The notes beneath the pieces are model-generated. The model saw nothing but the letters and a program-made list of their open reading frames with translations, did no database searches and had not been told where the DNA came from. 64,000 nucleotides of DNA from Coix lacryma-jobi var. lacryma-jobi (lineage: Eukaryota > Streptophyta > Magnoliopsida > Poales > Poaceae), in contig CM019828.1 in the NCBI GenBank assembly GCA_009763385.1, forward strand, positions 26,687,751 through 26,751,750, written 5' to 3'. Every line of letters begins with the position of its first letter. Position 1 is the first letter of the stretch. The translations under genes and the position numbers were made by a program. Shown piece by piece: positions 9,398 through 20,499 of the stretch.

Positions 9398-9609
9398 TCG
9401 TCGTTAGTGTGCGTGTCACGTGTTTGACTCAATTTGTAGAAAATATGTGCAATATTTATATCTCCAAATAATTTTGTTAAAAAATTAGATGTAAAAATCT
9501 TTTCGATGATACTAATTACTTAACATAAATATTAATATATTTTAATATATAATTGCTGGTAACTTTTTCTTGAGAAGCGAGAACGACATTTATTTAGGGA
9601 CGGAGGGAG
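9398..9609 (-). mobile_element. Stowaway MITE, right part only (copy A), split by Sirevirus 1
   Basis: Aligned to the reverse complement of the complete element at 15374-15608, this fragment begins about 23 bases in from one end and runs to the terminal ...GGGACGGAGGGAG, followed by TA. The missing outer bases should lie beyond the 5' LTR of Sirevirus 1, left of the window. It is non-coding, with an AT-rich interior (ATATTAATATATTTTAATAT). Confidence 0.9.
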
Positions 9610-9611
9610 TA

Positions 9612-10359
9612 CACACTAACACACCCAACAGTTTATCAACTTTCGAGTCGATCAGTAGACCAGCTTTGGTCGGCTCTACATTCTGCTCTCCAGGTGTAGA
9701 GGTAGTGGTGGGTCCGTGGACGAGTGATCACGTGGAATCCAAGCTACAGATCGGTCACATCAGACTTTACGTATTTTCTGATAATCCTGCGCAACCTGGA
9801 GCGTTCATGCATGGATGGCTGAACAGTATTTCCAGTCAGACAAAGTTACATGCAAGACAGAAAATGAGTTGTACTATTTGAATATTAAGCATTTCCTAGT
9901 TATTGTTTGAGTTAGTAATAATGCATAGATTCTTTTTCGGCAGGGAGAATTTCGATCTCAGGAATCCAAGGCTGTTTGAAACAAGTTTTTCTTTGGTGGT
10001 GTGTTGCACCTTTTTTTCTTTATTTGCAAAGTTTTCTGCAAAATGCATGTGCTTTGTGTGCCTTAACCACGTGCACATAATAAAGTATAAACATTGTACA
10101 TCTTACTGCAAAATGATATATAGTTAATGGGCCCATTTATATATATGTCACTTTTCTTTGAGTGGATGTTTCAGTGGTCACATATTGATCAAGATATTCA
10201 AAAGAAGAATGATCGAGAACTGGTGTGCAGGTTATATATATGCCACAACTTGGAGATCACAATAATGGATGTCTTTTGCCAAACATATATGAAGGTTTAA
10301 CTATATATGCTAAAGACTTTCTCTTTTTATTAAACATTTTTTTGTTCTATTTAAACAAT
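9612..10359. other. Intergenic, nothing recognised
   Basis: This is AT-rich unique-looking sequence with only short frames. I see no repeat ends, tRNA-like folds or coding signal. Confidence 0.6.
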
Positions 10360-11221
10360 TGAAACGTCCTAATAATGACTAGAGAGGGGGATGAATAGCC
10401 TAATTAAAAATCTACAAAATAACTAAGTAACCTTGTTAGCAATTAATAAGATAAAGTTTTTTGCCTAGCTCTACAATGATTGCAAGCCACCTATACCAAT
10501 AATTTCTACCCTAATACTTTTATGGTACATATAAACTAAATAGCAACACAAACTACAACAAGTGTAGAAATTACACTAGCAAAGATATACAAGAATACTA
10601 GCTCAATAAATAAATAAAGAGCGGAATGAGATGAGCTAGGGATAGAATGATTTCGCCGAGTCTTCAGGATCGCTAAATGTAGAGCCAATCACCGATGAAA
10701 TCCGAATGTAGCAAATCACCAAGAACACCACGAGATAGCCAATCACCATCAATCACACAAGAGACACGGTGATTTTTATCCCGAGGTCCACGTGCTTGTC
10801 GGCACACTAGTCACCGTTGTGTCGACCAACTCTTGGTGATTCAGAGGCTAATAGGCACCACCCTAGCTCTCACTAGAGCACCACAAAAATCTATCTCAAG
10901 AATGTAACTCAATGATACAAGCAATTCACTAGAGGTGCTTTTGCCGCTCCGGTGAGAAATAAGCCCAAAAAACCCCTCCCAAACCACAATAGGTAGTGGC
11001 CAAGAACAATCACTTTTTCTTGCCAACTCTACCAAGTCGGTCCAAGCCGTCTAGGCACCGACAAGTGCCAAGAGTGACAAGAAAACCACAGCCAATACGA
11101 AGAACTAGTATCAATAGATTACTCAACCTCACTTGGGATAAACAGATCAAGTCAAGAGATGAGTGAGAAGGGCTAGCTCAGCCTATAAGGATGCTAAATG
11201 ATCAAAATATGCAAGAGAGAT
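10360..11221 (-). repeat. Sirevirus-like LTR, 3' part, inverted and truncated
   Basis: Read on the minus strand this ends in TTCATCCCCCTCTCTAGTC and finally GGACGTTTCA, the 3' end style of the TGAAAG...LTR group seen at 11222 and 57184. It covers roughly the last 860 bases of that LTR and breaks off where the oppositely oriented copy starts. No coding sequence is present. Confidence 0.75.
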
Positions 11222-13255
11222 TGAAAGCCCTAGTTTGATTTTGGTTAATTGATGAAAACTATTTGGTCTAATCCTATTGCTAAGCATGTGTGTAGCTTAT
11301 AAGAAAGGATTGAGACCAAGCCAAGTGGTGGAGCTAGCAAGTTGGCAACCATGGAGGATGGTGATGGCCGCATACAATTCAAGAGATCAAGTGCTCTACC
11401 ATTGGTGAAATGAAGAAGAGAAGAGATGGAGCAAAGAGGCCCGAAGGCAAAGGTATAACCTATAGGGCTCTTTGTTTTGGTGATCAAGACACTTAGCGAG
11501 TGTGATCATATTTAGGATAGATAGCCGTACTATTAAGAGGAGATAATTCACGGCTTATGCGGTGTTCAAGTGCCACTAGGTGTTCTCTAACATATCGATG
11601 ATATAGACCTAGTGAGTGACTAACAAAACCCTTGGAAAATGCTTTGCAAAATGCTAACACACGTACACAAGTGTTGGAACACTTTGGTGTTGGCACATGG
11701 AAGCAAGGGTAGAAGTTAGAAAGTGAAAGGTGCTGAGTTATCAGCATCATACGCTGGAGGCGGCAGCATCGTACGCTGGGCCGGCTAACCCTAGCTACAG
11801 ACTGATGCTGAAGAAGCATCGGACGCTGAGGAAGCACTATTTGCAGAGTCCGATGGTGATGACGTGGTGTGAGCAAACTTTGAAGGGAGCATCGGACGTT
11901 GGCTTGCGTCCGATGCCAAACCATCGGTCGCGTCCAATGTGTTTGGGAGCGTTCTAGAACCTCTCTGCATGGTCATCAAACGCAAGGGTTGAGCGTCCGA
12001 TGTGACACATAAAAGAGCTAAATCAAGCAATGGCATCGGAGCGTCCGATGCCTGGCATCGGCGCGTCCGATGTCACTTTAACCATGGCGCGAAGGGATAT
12101 GACCGTTGGGATCTGACGGACTGAATTCATAGTAGGGGACACGTGGTGCTCATCGGAGCATCTGGCCCCGACACCGGCGCGTCCGATGCTCGGGTTTTCA
12201 GCCCAACGGGAAGGCCGACTTGTGTGGCCTATTTAAGGGGCTTGGCTGACTCACTTGGTTTCTCTCTAGCAAATTGTGATTCCTAAGCATACTAGTGAGC
12301 TTTGGCAAGCATCCCAACTGATCTCCCAAGTTGATTTGATCAAACCAAGTGAGATTGAGTGATCTAGTGCGTGATTTGAAAGAGTTCAATATAGTGGCAC
12401 TAGTTCTTCACATCGGCATTGAGTTTTCTTGTTACTCTTGGCATTTGCCGGTGCCTAGACGGCTTGGAGGCGTTGAGGTGGTTGATTGGCAAGATTGGTG
12501 ATTGTTCTTGGCCACCACCGTTCGTGATTGTGAAAGGTTTTGGAGCCTCACCTCACCGGAGCAGCAAGAGGCATCCTTAGTGGATTTCTCGTGTCATTGA
12601 GCTACCTCACTAGTGGTAGATTCTTGTGGCGCTCTTTGTGAGCTTGGCTTTGTGCCGTTTAGCCACCGAGTCACCTAGTGTTGGTCGACACAACGGGGAG
12701 TAGCGTGCCGGCAAGCACGTGAACCTCGGGATAAATCTTGGTGTCACGTGTGCTTATTGTGATTGCTTACATATCTTGGTGATTGGTCTTCATATTCAAA
12801 TTCTCGGTGATTGGCATCACAAGTGGATTTCACCGGTGATTAGATTTCTTCTAGACGATCCCGAAGGCTCAGTGAAATCACTTCTATCTAGCTTGTTTAC
12901 TTTGTGTATTTACTTTGAGCTATTCCTCTTGTGTAGATACTATCACTTGTTGTATATCTCTTGTTATATACCTTGTGTAGATAGTTGTGATTAGCTTGCT
13001 TAGTCTATCTATTGCACATACTTGTCTCATATACCTTTTGTATATCATACTTGTACTAGAGCTAGATAACTTTATTCCGCATGATATTAGCTCTAGTTGT
13101 TTGTGTGACATAGAAATATTAGGTAAAATTATTGGATAGGTGGCTTGCAACACACTATTAGGCTAGCGCAAATAGCTTTGCCATGTGTTATTCTAATAGT
13201 GTTTGCCTAAGTGTTTTGTAGATTTTTAATTAGGCTATTCACCCCCCTCTAGCCA
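11222..13255 (+). repeat. Sirevirus-like LTR, near full length, no internal region attached
   Basis: It starts TGAAAGCCCTAGTTTG and ends ...GGCTATTCACCCCCCTCTAGCC, about 2.03 kb, like the solo LTR at 29660/57184-59108. No primer binding site follows and no gag or pol is attached. A convincing 5-bp target duplicate was not found (GAGAT on the left has no clear partner), so the right end may be slightly clipped. CTATTTAAGG near 12229 may be its TATA box. Long open frames inside are not genes. Confidence 0.75.
11745..12195 (+). repeat. Cluster of CATCGGACGC / GCGTCCGATG palindrome halves
   Basis: At least ten copies of GCATCGGACGC, GCGTCCGATG or close variants occur, several facing each other, for example CATCGGCGCGTCCGATG near 12057. 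The cluster lies in the middle of the LTR before the TATA-like site, the same relative place as the GACCGGACGC cluster in the solo LTR at 57435-57975. Confidence 0.85.
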
Positions 13256-13721
13256 AGGAAGAGAGCTTATCAAAACATAAGTAACTTGAAAAGATATCGG
13301 GTTCTAATGTTTAGTGGGTTAAACTAAATGCATACATGCACGTACGCCCGCACACAAATATTTCATCAAGAAGTGAAATTGCATAGCTTATTAGTTTTCT
13401 TAGTTCAATTTTATAGTTAACAAGATAATATGTGTTGTCCAAATGCGAGTGGGAGAGGAATAGGCTTGAAGTGGACATTGCACCCATATTTTCACCAAGT
13501 TAGGCTTAGTTCATATTTCCAAAAATACAAACCTAGGAAAATTAATAATTTTCCTATTTCCTTGATGACTTTGCCTATTTTTCTTACAATTTTAGTTTCA
13601 ATCTACCAAGGAAGTTCCTATAATAGTGTGCCACTGTAGGTTCCATGTATAGGTGAATTAAGAAGACTAACTACCTATATCATTGTTCTAATTGGTCTCA
13701 TTTTCATTGCAAGTATGCAAA
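13256..13721. other. Intergenic, nothing recognised
   Basis: AT-rich sequence with no element ends or reading frames that I can support. Confidence 0.5.
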
Positions 13722-13820
13722 CACTACAACAAATTTGATGATCCATAACAACATATTTTCGTCATGTGTCACAAAAAATCGTCACAAAGTAGCATCAAAG
13801 ATGATTTAATGATTCATCAT
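13722..13820 (+). mobile_element. CACTA-type element end, fragment
   Basis: It starts CACTACAACAAATTTGATG, a typical CACTA terminal sequence, with paired TTTTCGTCATG / CAAAAAATCGTCAC motifs as in subterminal repeats. After about 100 bases it is cut by the TGAAAG LTR start at 13821. No partner end is seen. Confidence 0.5.
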
Positions 13821-14580
13821 TGAAAGACCCATTTGGGTTTTGGTAATTGAATAGCAACATTTTTCGATTAATGTGTTTCATGTGAGACAAAGGCTTAGTA
13901 CACAAGTAAGAGTTGAATAACATGAGACCATGGAGATGAAAAGGCATAGACATGTGTGATCAGGGGCAGAGCTTCTTTAGGGCCAAAGTGGGCCATGGCC
14001 CCCCTTATATTAACAATTCCTTAAGTGAGTGTTTAATTTCACCATTTACTTAGCAAGAAAAATTCTAAGATGGCCCCTCCTTTTGTTGATTATGAGACTT
14101 GGCCCCCTCTATCATCTTGTTCAAGCTCCGCCAATGTGTGTGATGCAAAAGTTCAACAAGCAGAGAGATGAGAAGTAAAGGAGTGGAAAACAAAGAGAAG
14201 TCAAAGATATATGTGTAGGGATTTATCTTCACTAGCCATAAAGGTGATTATAGAAGTGCAAATGGTCGGGTTGACACGATAGATAGCCGCACTAGATAGA
14301 GGGCCAAATCTTGTTGCCAATAAGGTTATCTAGTGTCATTTGAGTGATCTAACATTGCATATGCATTAGGATCGAGTTGCACGGTGAGATCAAGTGAAAA
14401 CCTTTGAAAAATGTTTGAAAAAATGCTAACTCAAGTGCTAAAGGTACTAGTCATCCAGTGGGAGACCTATCAGAGTTAGACATTTCAAAAAGTTTGACAA
14501 AAGGATCTCGGTGGTGTATTTATACTACCACCAAAGCTCTTCAGTGATCACCACCAGAGCTCTTGTCACTAGAGAGATTA
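13821..14580 (+). repeat. Sirevirus-like LTR, 5' part, split by a MITE
   Basis: It starts TGAAAGACCCATTTGGG and follows the 5' part of the TGAAAG LTR group. For example, TATCTAGTGTCATTTGAGTG near 14327 matches CATCTAGTGCCACTTGAGC at 57189 of the solo LTR. It fades out near 14580 without a 3' end. A hAT MITE interrupts it at 13961-14136. Confidence 0.7.
13961..14136. mobile_element. hAT-type MITE with perfect 8-bp TSD
   Basis: A 176-base element starts CAGGGGCAGAGC and ends GCTCCGCCAATG (imperfect inverted ends), flanked on both sides by TGTGTGAT (13953-13960 and 14137-14144). An 8-bp duplicate is the hAT signature. The CAGGGGC(G/A)GA end and the GGCCCC-rich interior resemble the ends of the transposase-bearing hAT fragment that finishes at 25457. 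Confidence 0.9.
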
Positions 14581-15371
14581 GAGCTACCCCAAGCATAGTG
14601 AAAATGTTCAGTCTAACCCTAACTTTAGTGTAGACCATAATTGTTCTATGGGGATCGGATGGGATGGGCTCAATGTCTCTCATGCCTGTACATGTCAGAG
14701 TAGCATATCTAAACACACTGTAGAGTTTGATTCTAAAATGAAGTGGAATACAAAGTGTTTCCATGGTCCATCACTCTCTCCCATACTTGTACGAGTTAAG
14801 TGCTTAGACATGGTGATGAATTAGAGCAAAACACGTTTAGGCATAATATAAAGTTTGATCGATTCATAGATGAATTGAAATATATGACATAATTGCTAAA
14901 TAAATCTCCAATTTGCAAGTCATCCAGTTAACCCGACAACAAGATGATGAACGTACCATTGCAACTTATGAGTATGTTTGCTAGTAAAAAAAAACTTGCC
15001 CCATTACCCACTGTACAAATTATGTTCGTTAAAACTTGACACTGCAACCCACTTATGTAAAGATTGTTCACACACAAAAGAAGTTTGGAACACAACACAC
15101 TCACTTGGAGTGTTAATTCTAGAATATCATTCAACATAGGGTGGTCATTCTAGAGATGGTGGAGAAAATGTTGAACTAGTTTTGACATGACTCTAGACAA
15201 AGTTTTCTATGGAATGACGATTTCCTTTTGGTGGCATATTTAAAAGAAAACAAACCAAAGATTATAGAGAAGAAACAACGAACAAAGCTGGCTGGAGTGT
15301 TGGTATGATGTTCTGCCTGTTTTGCCGAGTTGCTTTCTTTATCATGCAATTTTTGCTTGGCTGTAGAACAA
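14581..15371. other. Intergenic with one half of a diverged direct repeat
   Basis: 14655-14787 resembles 15793-15923: both contain TGGAATACAAAGTGTTT, TGGTCC(A/T)TCACTCTCTCC and a GTACA(T/A)GT-type start. The remainder is AT-rich with no coding signal. Confidence 0.55.
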
Positions 15372-15373
15372 TA

Positions 15374-15608
15374 CTCCCTCCGTCCCTAAACAAGTGTCGT
15401 TCTCGCTTCCCGAGAAAAAGTTGCCGATAATTATATATTAAAATATATTAATATTTATGTTAAATAATTACTATCATCGGAAAGATCTTTACATCTAGTT
15501 TTTTAACAAAATTATTTGGAGATGTAAATATTACATATATTTTGTACAAATTGAGTCAAACACGTGGCACGCACACCAACGGCGACACTTATTTAGGGAC
15601 GGAGGGAG
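15374..15608. mobile_element. Complete Stowaway MITE (copy B)
   Basis: A 235-base element with inverted ends CTCCCTCCGTCCCTAAA and TTTAGGGACGGAGGGAG, flanked by TA (15372-15373 and 15609-15610), the Tc1/mariner-type target duplicate. It is non-coding. It serves as the reference for copies A (9398-9609) and C (20346-20478). Confidence 0.95.
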
Positions 15609-15939
15609 TATAGTTGTATGAGTTGTGGGCCCTCACCTTTTGAGCTGGACTGTATTTGTTGTTTTGGTTTTTTGTGTTATTGCTCTTTTTCATTTTTCGT
15701 ATCTTTTTTTTTAAATCTTGTTGTCTTCTCCTATCCCTAATAAAGAGCAAATTTTTTCTTTGTCCTTCATTGTTCACGACCGTGTGATGGCCGGGGATCC
15801 GATGCACTCAATGTGTCCCGTGCATGTACAAGTTAGACTAAACACAGTGCAGGGTCTGATTCCAAATTAAATTGGAATACAAAGTGTTTTAATGGTCCTT
15901 CACTCTCTCCCATACGCCGTCGACTTAACCACGCATAAG

Positions 15940-16207
15940 ACCAATCTCAGTGGTGAGTTTTATTGCACTATTTACAACACTGTCATTCATATGAAATAAA
16001 ATGAAATTTGAATGAAACTCTCCATTGAGTGAGAGTTTCATTCTATAGTTTCATATGCATTTAATTTCATGACTCATAGAGAGTTGATAATCGTGTCAAG
16101 AGAGTTTCATCTTATTTTTTCTCACTTCTTAAATACACCACCATGTCATCAAATATATCTATGCGGCAACCTATTTAATGTAAATGAAACTCCCATTAAG
16201 ATTCACC
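15940..16207. mobile_element. MITE-like inverted repeat upstream of the bHLH gene
   Basis: ACCAATCTCAGTGGTGAGTTT at the left pairs imperfectly with AAACTCCCATTAAGATTC at the right. The interior holds repeated GAAACTCTC / GAGAGTTTCAT blocks. Family and target duplicate were not established. Confidence 0.5.
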
Positions 16208-16506
16208 TAATAAACTGAATGTTTTCCATTGCAAACTATATTTTTTTTCTGGTAAAAGATAAAAGTAGTGAGCAAAAATATGTGCAGAGCGCTCTCTTAA
16301 CTCCTCAAGTAGTAGCGCGCGCCTAGCTAGTGCCGTCGACGAGCGAGCCCTAGAGTCGTGTCGATCGACCACTAGCTAGCCGACCAGCGCACCCCCTCCC
16401 CGGTGCGAAAAGGCCACACGACACATCGAAAAAAAGCTATGGCGGACTGCCTAAAGCCACACACGGATGTCGCGCGACGCAGTGGGCAGGTCGACACAAC
16501 CCCAGA

Positions 16507-16515
16507 GTTTAAAAG
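16507..16515 (+). promoter_or_regulatory. Candidate TATA element of the bHLH gene
   Basis: TTTAAAAGC lies about 290 bases before the start codon and is followed by CCACCACCCGGCC, a GC-rich leader. A W-box-like TTTGACC sits at 16545. No transcript data; position inference only. Confidence 0.4.
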
Positions 16516-16795
16516 CCACCACCCGGCCGGCCGTCCCACGCTTTCCTTTGACCGGCAAAACAAAGAGAAGAGAAGAAGCATGAGCTGCTACTGCTAGAGC
16601 ACCAGCCACCACACCACACGAGGAGAAGCCGCCGCGCCGCCGTCCCCAAGAAGAATCCATCCACCAGCCAGCAAGCTAGCTAGCTACTACCGTTACTCTA
16701 CCTGCTAGCTGCTGGGTGCTGGCTCCTGCGAGATCGAGCCATCGAGGGGCACAGCCGATCCATCCATCCATATCCATCCACCGGCACCGATCGGG

Positions 16796-19532
16796 ATGTG
16801 GGAAGGCGGCGGCAGCATCCACGGCAGCCACCACGAGGCGCTCCTGCTGCAGGCCGCCGGATCAGGAGCGGCCGTCTACGGGCCCGGCGGCGGCCCGGCG
16901 GCGCTCCTGCCGCCGTGGCTCGGCCCGGCCGCCGCGCCGGGGTTCTCCTACATGGCCCCACACCACGGGCATCGTCATCAGCCGGGAGCTGCCTTCGGCG
17001 GCGCCGAGGCGGGCGCGAGCCCTTTCGGGTTCGGCGGCGGGTACAGCGATGGCGTGGTGGGGCAATTCGGGGTGTTCGGCGGCCCAGAGACCCCGCTGCC
17101 TCCGCCGCACGGTCTGGTGCCTGCCGGAGCCGGGACGCTGCTGCCGCACGGCCCGCGGATGGTGTCCGGCCTTCTGGGGACCCTGCAGGCGGAGCTGGGG
17201 CGGATGACGGCCAAGGAGATCATGGACGCCAAGGCGCTGGCGGCCTCGCGCAGCCACAGCGAGGCCGAGCGACGCCGCCGCCAGCGCATCAACAGCCACC
17301 TTGCCAGGCTACGCAGCCTCCTACCCAACACCACCAAGGTGATGATAGATCGATCATGAGGTTACCCATCCATGCCATCGTCAATCACTACCTACACCTG
17401 CATCGATCTGCATGTACATCCCCCACATGCTAACTGCCTGCAGATCCATGATCTATCCATGGCCAAACCCTAGAACGGACCTGCGAGCAGCTTGGTGGAT
17501 ATGGCCCTGCAGAGATGCGCAATCGCGAGATCGATCAATCCGGCTTGGGCTGATCGCCCACTGTTGAATTCAGATCCAGCAGCACACGACAACGCTCTTG
17601 ATTACAGGAGCACACAGCTAACAGTAACAGCTCAGGATAACACAGGATGTAGCAGCCGAGCTACCTACCTAGATTAGATAGCTTGGCCAGTTTCTGTTGA
17701 CACCCGCTAGTGACACAGGCCGGCGCCGGCCCCGGCCCCGGCGGCCGGCTCTACAAACCCTCACCACCCATAGCATAATTACATGCTTGAAATCAAGAGG
17801 CACTTCCATGTCCCCATTTCTTAACCTTTATTAGTTTCCAAAGCTAGCTCTCTGCTGACTAATGCGCCATATATATATATATTTACAATGATCATAGATA
17901 TACTTTGAGACAGGAATTTCGTTTCACGTACGGGATCTTCGTCGCCAGAGATAGATATAGATAGATATTGGATTCCTACACAAATAAAGGGGGTGTTTAG
18001 TTGGTAGGAATTTGGGTGTAAAGTTCCTGTAGCACTTTCGTTGTTATTTGACAAACTTTGTCCAAATATGGACCAAGTAGACTCAAAAGATTCGTTTCGA
18101 CATTTACAGACAAACTGTGCTATTAGTTATTTTTTTTACCTACATTTAATACTCCATGCATGTGTTTAAAGATTCGATGTGATGGAGAATCTTGTAAAGT
18201 TTTGGGATCTAAACATGGCCAAAGTCCAGCAAATTTTGTACCCCTAGCACATGTTTCCAACCAAAGGTAGGGCCTGCTCTCAAGTTAGGACAAACTACAA
18301 AGGGGACAAACAAAGACAAGATGGTCATAGGTTAGACCAAGTGAAAAAAATGGTCATAGGTAGCAGCAGCTGACATGGCAGGCAGGCAGCAACGGATGAC
18401 GCAGAAGGCTTTGGGCTCGTGGGAGACCGCGCGCGCGCGCCCTGCTGCTTTCCCCTGCTGCATTGCGGGGAGATCGAGCGGCCCGTGCAAGACAAGCGCG
18501 CACGCTCGTGTCAGAGCTCATCAGGGCGCCCAAAAGCGGCAGGCAGGGAGGCCGGCTGGAGGACGCGCATGCAAAGGCTGCACCCACGCGCGCCATTTTT
18601 GTAGCTTTTCCTCCATGCTCGCATGCACTCGCACCACTCAATCGCCACTGCTGGCAGCTGCTGCTGGCTGCTGCACGCCCGCCCCTCCTCTCCCTCCCTC
18701 CTACCGCCACTACACCTGCAGCCACCGCGCCTACTTGCACACACACACACACCGTCGCCACGGGCAATTTTAGCTAGCTAGGTAGAGCCACTACTGTAGC
18801 TGTACTCCTCTTGCCAGATGCGCAATCATATTTGCATGCATGCGACGCTAGTTCCATTTGTTGATTTTCAAGCGCCTAATGATGGCTCTGATCTGTTTCT
18901 GTTGCGTGGGTCGTTGTTGGGTCTCTCTCGCTCGCTCGCTGCAGACGGACAAGGCGTCGCTGCTGGCCGAGGTGATCGAGCACGTCAAGGAGCTGAAGCG
19001 GCAGACGTCGGCGGTGCTCGAGGGGGACGACGACGAGGCGCCCGCGGCGGCGGCGCGGCAGCACCTGATGCTCCTGCCCACGGAGGCGGACGACCTGGCG
19101 GTGGACGCCGCGGAGGACGGCCAGGGCAGGCTCGTCGTGCGGGCGTCGCTCTGCTGCGAGGACCGCGTCGGCCTCATCCCCGACATCGTCCGCGCGCTCG
19201 CCGCGCTCCGCCTCCGGGCGCACCGCGCTGAGATCGCCACGCTCGGCGGCCGCGTCCGCAACGTGCTCCTCATCACCGCCGCCGCCGACGACGACGAGGA
19301 GGAAGGGGAAGATGAGGGCGGCCAAGGGGACGACCACGACGGCGTCGAAGGCGGCGGCGGGTTCGCCGCCGGCGCCTCGTCCAACCGGAGGCACGAGCTC
19401 GTCGCGTCCATCCAGGAGGCGCTGCGCGGCGTCATGGACCGCAAGTCCGCGAGCAGCGACACGTCCTCGTCCAGCGGCGGCGGGAGCATCAAGAGGCAGC
19501 GCATGAGCGCGCATGAGCAAGGTTCGCTTTAG
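16796..19532 (+). CDS. bHLH transcription factor with ACT-like domain, two exons
   Basis: Predicted nuclear DNA-binding regulator. Exon 1 is 16796-17338 (181 codons) and exon 2 is 18945-19532 (195 codons plus TAG); the GT...AG intron of 1,606 bases joins phase 0, giving 376 residues. The N-terminus is Gly/Ala/Pro-rich low complexity. The bHLH starts near residue 151: basic region SHSEAERRRRQRIN with the His-Glu-Arg E-box contacts, helix 1 ending LRSLLPNTTK, the intron, then helix 2 TDKASLLAEVIEHVKELKR. This split and sequence match the Arabidopsis bHLH30/32/106/107 group. Residues about 240-290 (LVVRASLCCEDRVGLIPDIV...GGRVRNVLLI) form the ACT-like dimerisation domain, followed by acidic and Ser-rich tails. 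Only host gene seen in the window; no defect found. Ortholog identity not assigned. Confidence 0.92.
17989..18220. mobile_element. Tourist-type (PIF/Harbinger) MITE in the bHLH intron
   Basis: The left end GGGGTGTTTAGTTGG and right end TTTTGGGATCTAAACATGGCC are the degenerate ends of the common grass Tourist family that usually reads G(G)CCTTGTTTAGTT. The interior motifs (TAGCACTTTCGTT, CATTTAATACTCCATGCATG, AAGATTCGATGTGATGGAGAATC) fit the same family. It lies wholly in the intron, so the coding sequence is unaffected. Confidence 0.8.
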
Positions 19533-20345
19533 CGTGCTAAACTAAAACTAGCTAGTAGCTAGTCCTGCGTAGCTAGCTAGCTCCATGCCTCCCTCGATGC
19601 TAGCATGAAATATGCAAGCATGCTTGCATGGCTAGCTAGCTTCTGAAACTCTCAAGTTAATTAGTATAGTTATAAAGCTATAGTCTCTCTTCAAACTTGG
19701 AACTAGCGCTGGCTCTTCTTCTTTTTCTTTTTCTTTTTTGTTGTTGCTGCTATGGTAATGGTGTGTGGCTATGTGCATGAGGGAAAGAAAATGGAAACAT
19801 GCATATATGGACGTGCAAGGTAGCAGAGGGAGCGTTTTATATGTATCCCTTATATATGTTTTGTGGTGCTTGAATTTTTACTTAGTTCGCGTATGTATTG
19901 GGGAGAGGGGAAAACATGAGAGGTTATCGATAAACCGCTCGTAAAATGGGGGGTGATGATAAGGGTGTACACATGTATAATCATCTATATGGGTTAATAT
20001 AATGGGAGATGGAATCGGTGGGGTTGCTCATTTCTTCAATGTGCCATGCATTATGGAGCTTCACTCTTTTTCACCTTTCATCATATTGTCAGTTTGCATT
20101 GCATCCCATTGCCAATACATTTGTTCCTGTTAATGTTATCCATTTTGTTCTTTTTGCCGGCCTCACATGTTCTGATCTCATGATTAGTTTTCTCCAGATC
20201 GAGCTCATTCTGTACAAATATAATCTTCTAAATTATCAATTTGCTAATGGTACTATTGTTATTAGTGATATATAACATCTTTTTTCTCCTATATATGTAT
20301 TTATTTTATCTTGTATGGACGAATAGTGACTGCTTTATTCTGCAT
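19533..20345 (+). other. bHLH 3' UTR and downstream DNA
   Basis: It begins with GCTAGCTAGC-rich sequence and a TTCTTTTTC tract. AT-rich with no frame or repeat that I can support; the polyadenylation site was not located. Confidence 0.5.
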
Positions 20346-20478
20346 AATCTCTCTCCCTAAATAACTATAGCCGTTGTTGTGTGTGCTGCAAGTTTAACTT
20401 GATTTATAGAAATATATACAACATTATTCGTATCTCTAAATAAATTTATTAAAAAACTAGATTCAAAGACCTTTTCAA
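20346..20478. mobile_element. Stowaway MITE, left part (copy C), cut by CACTA element
   Basis: CTCTCTCCCTAAATAACTATAGCCG and the following AT-rich sequence follow the reverse complement of copy B up to the AAAGACCTTTTC region, where CACTACTGG begins. The remaining part of the MITE is not found to the right, consistent with loss of the far CACTA end. Confidence 0.75.
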
Positions 20479-20499
20479 CACTACTGGAAACGCGTGCTT

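Noticed and set aside
18375..18777. Frames of 100-137 codons within the bHLH intron
   Set aside because: GC-rich intron sequence without domain or codon bias; the exon borders on each side fit the bHLH family exactly.
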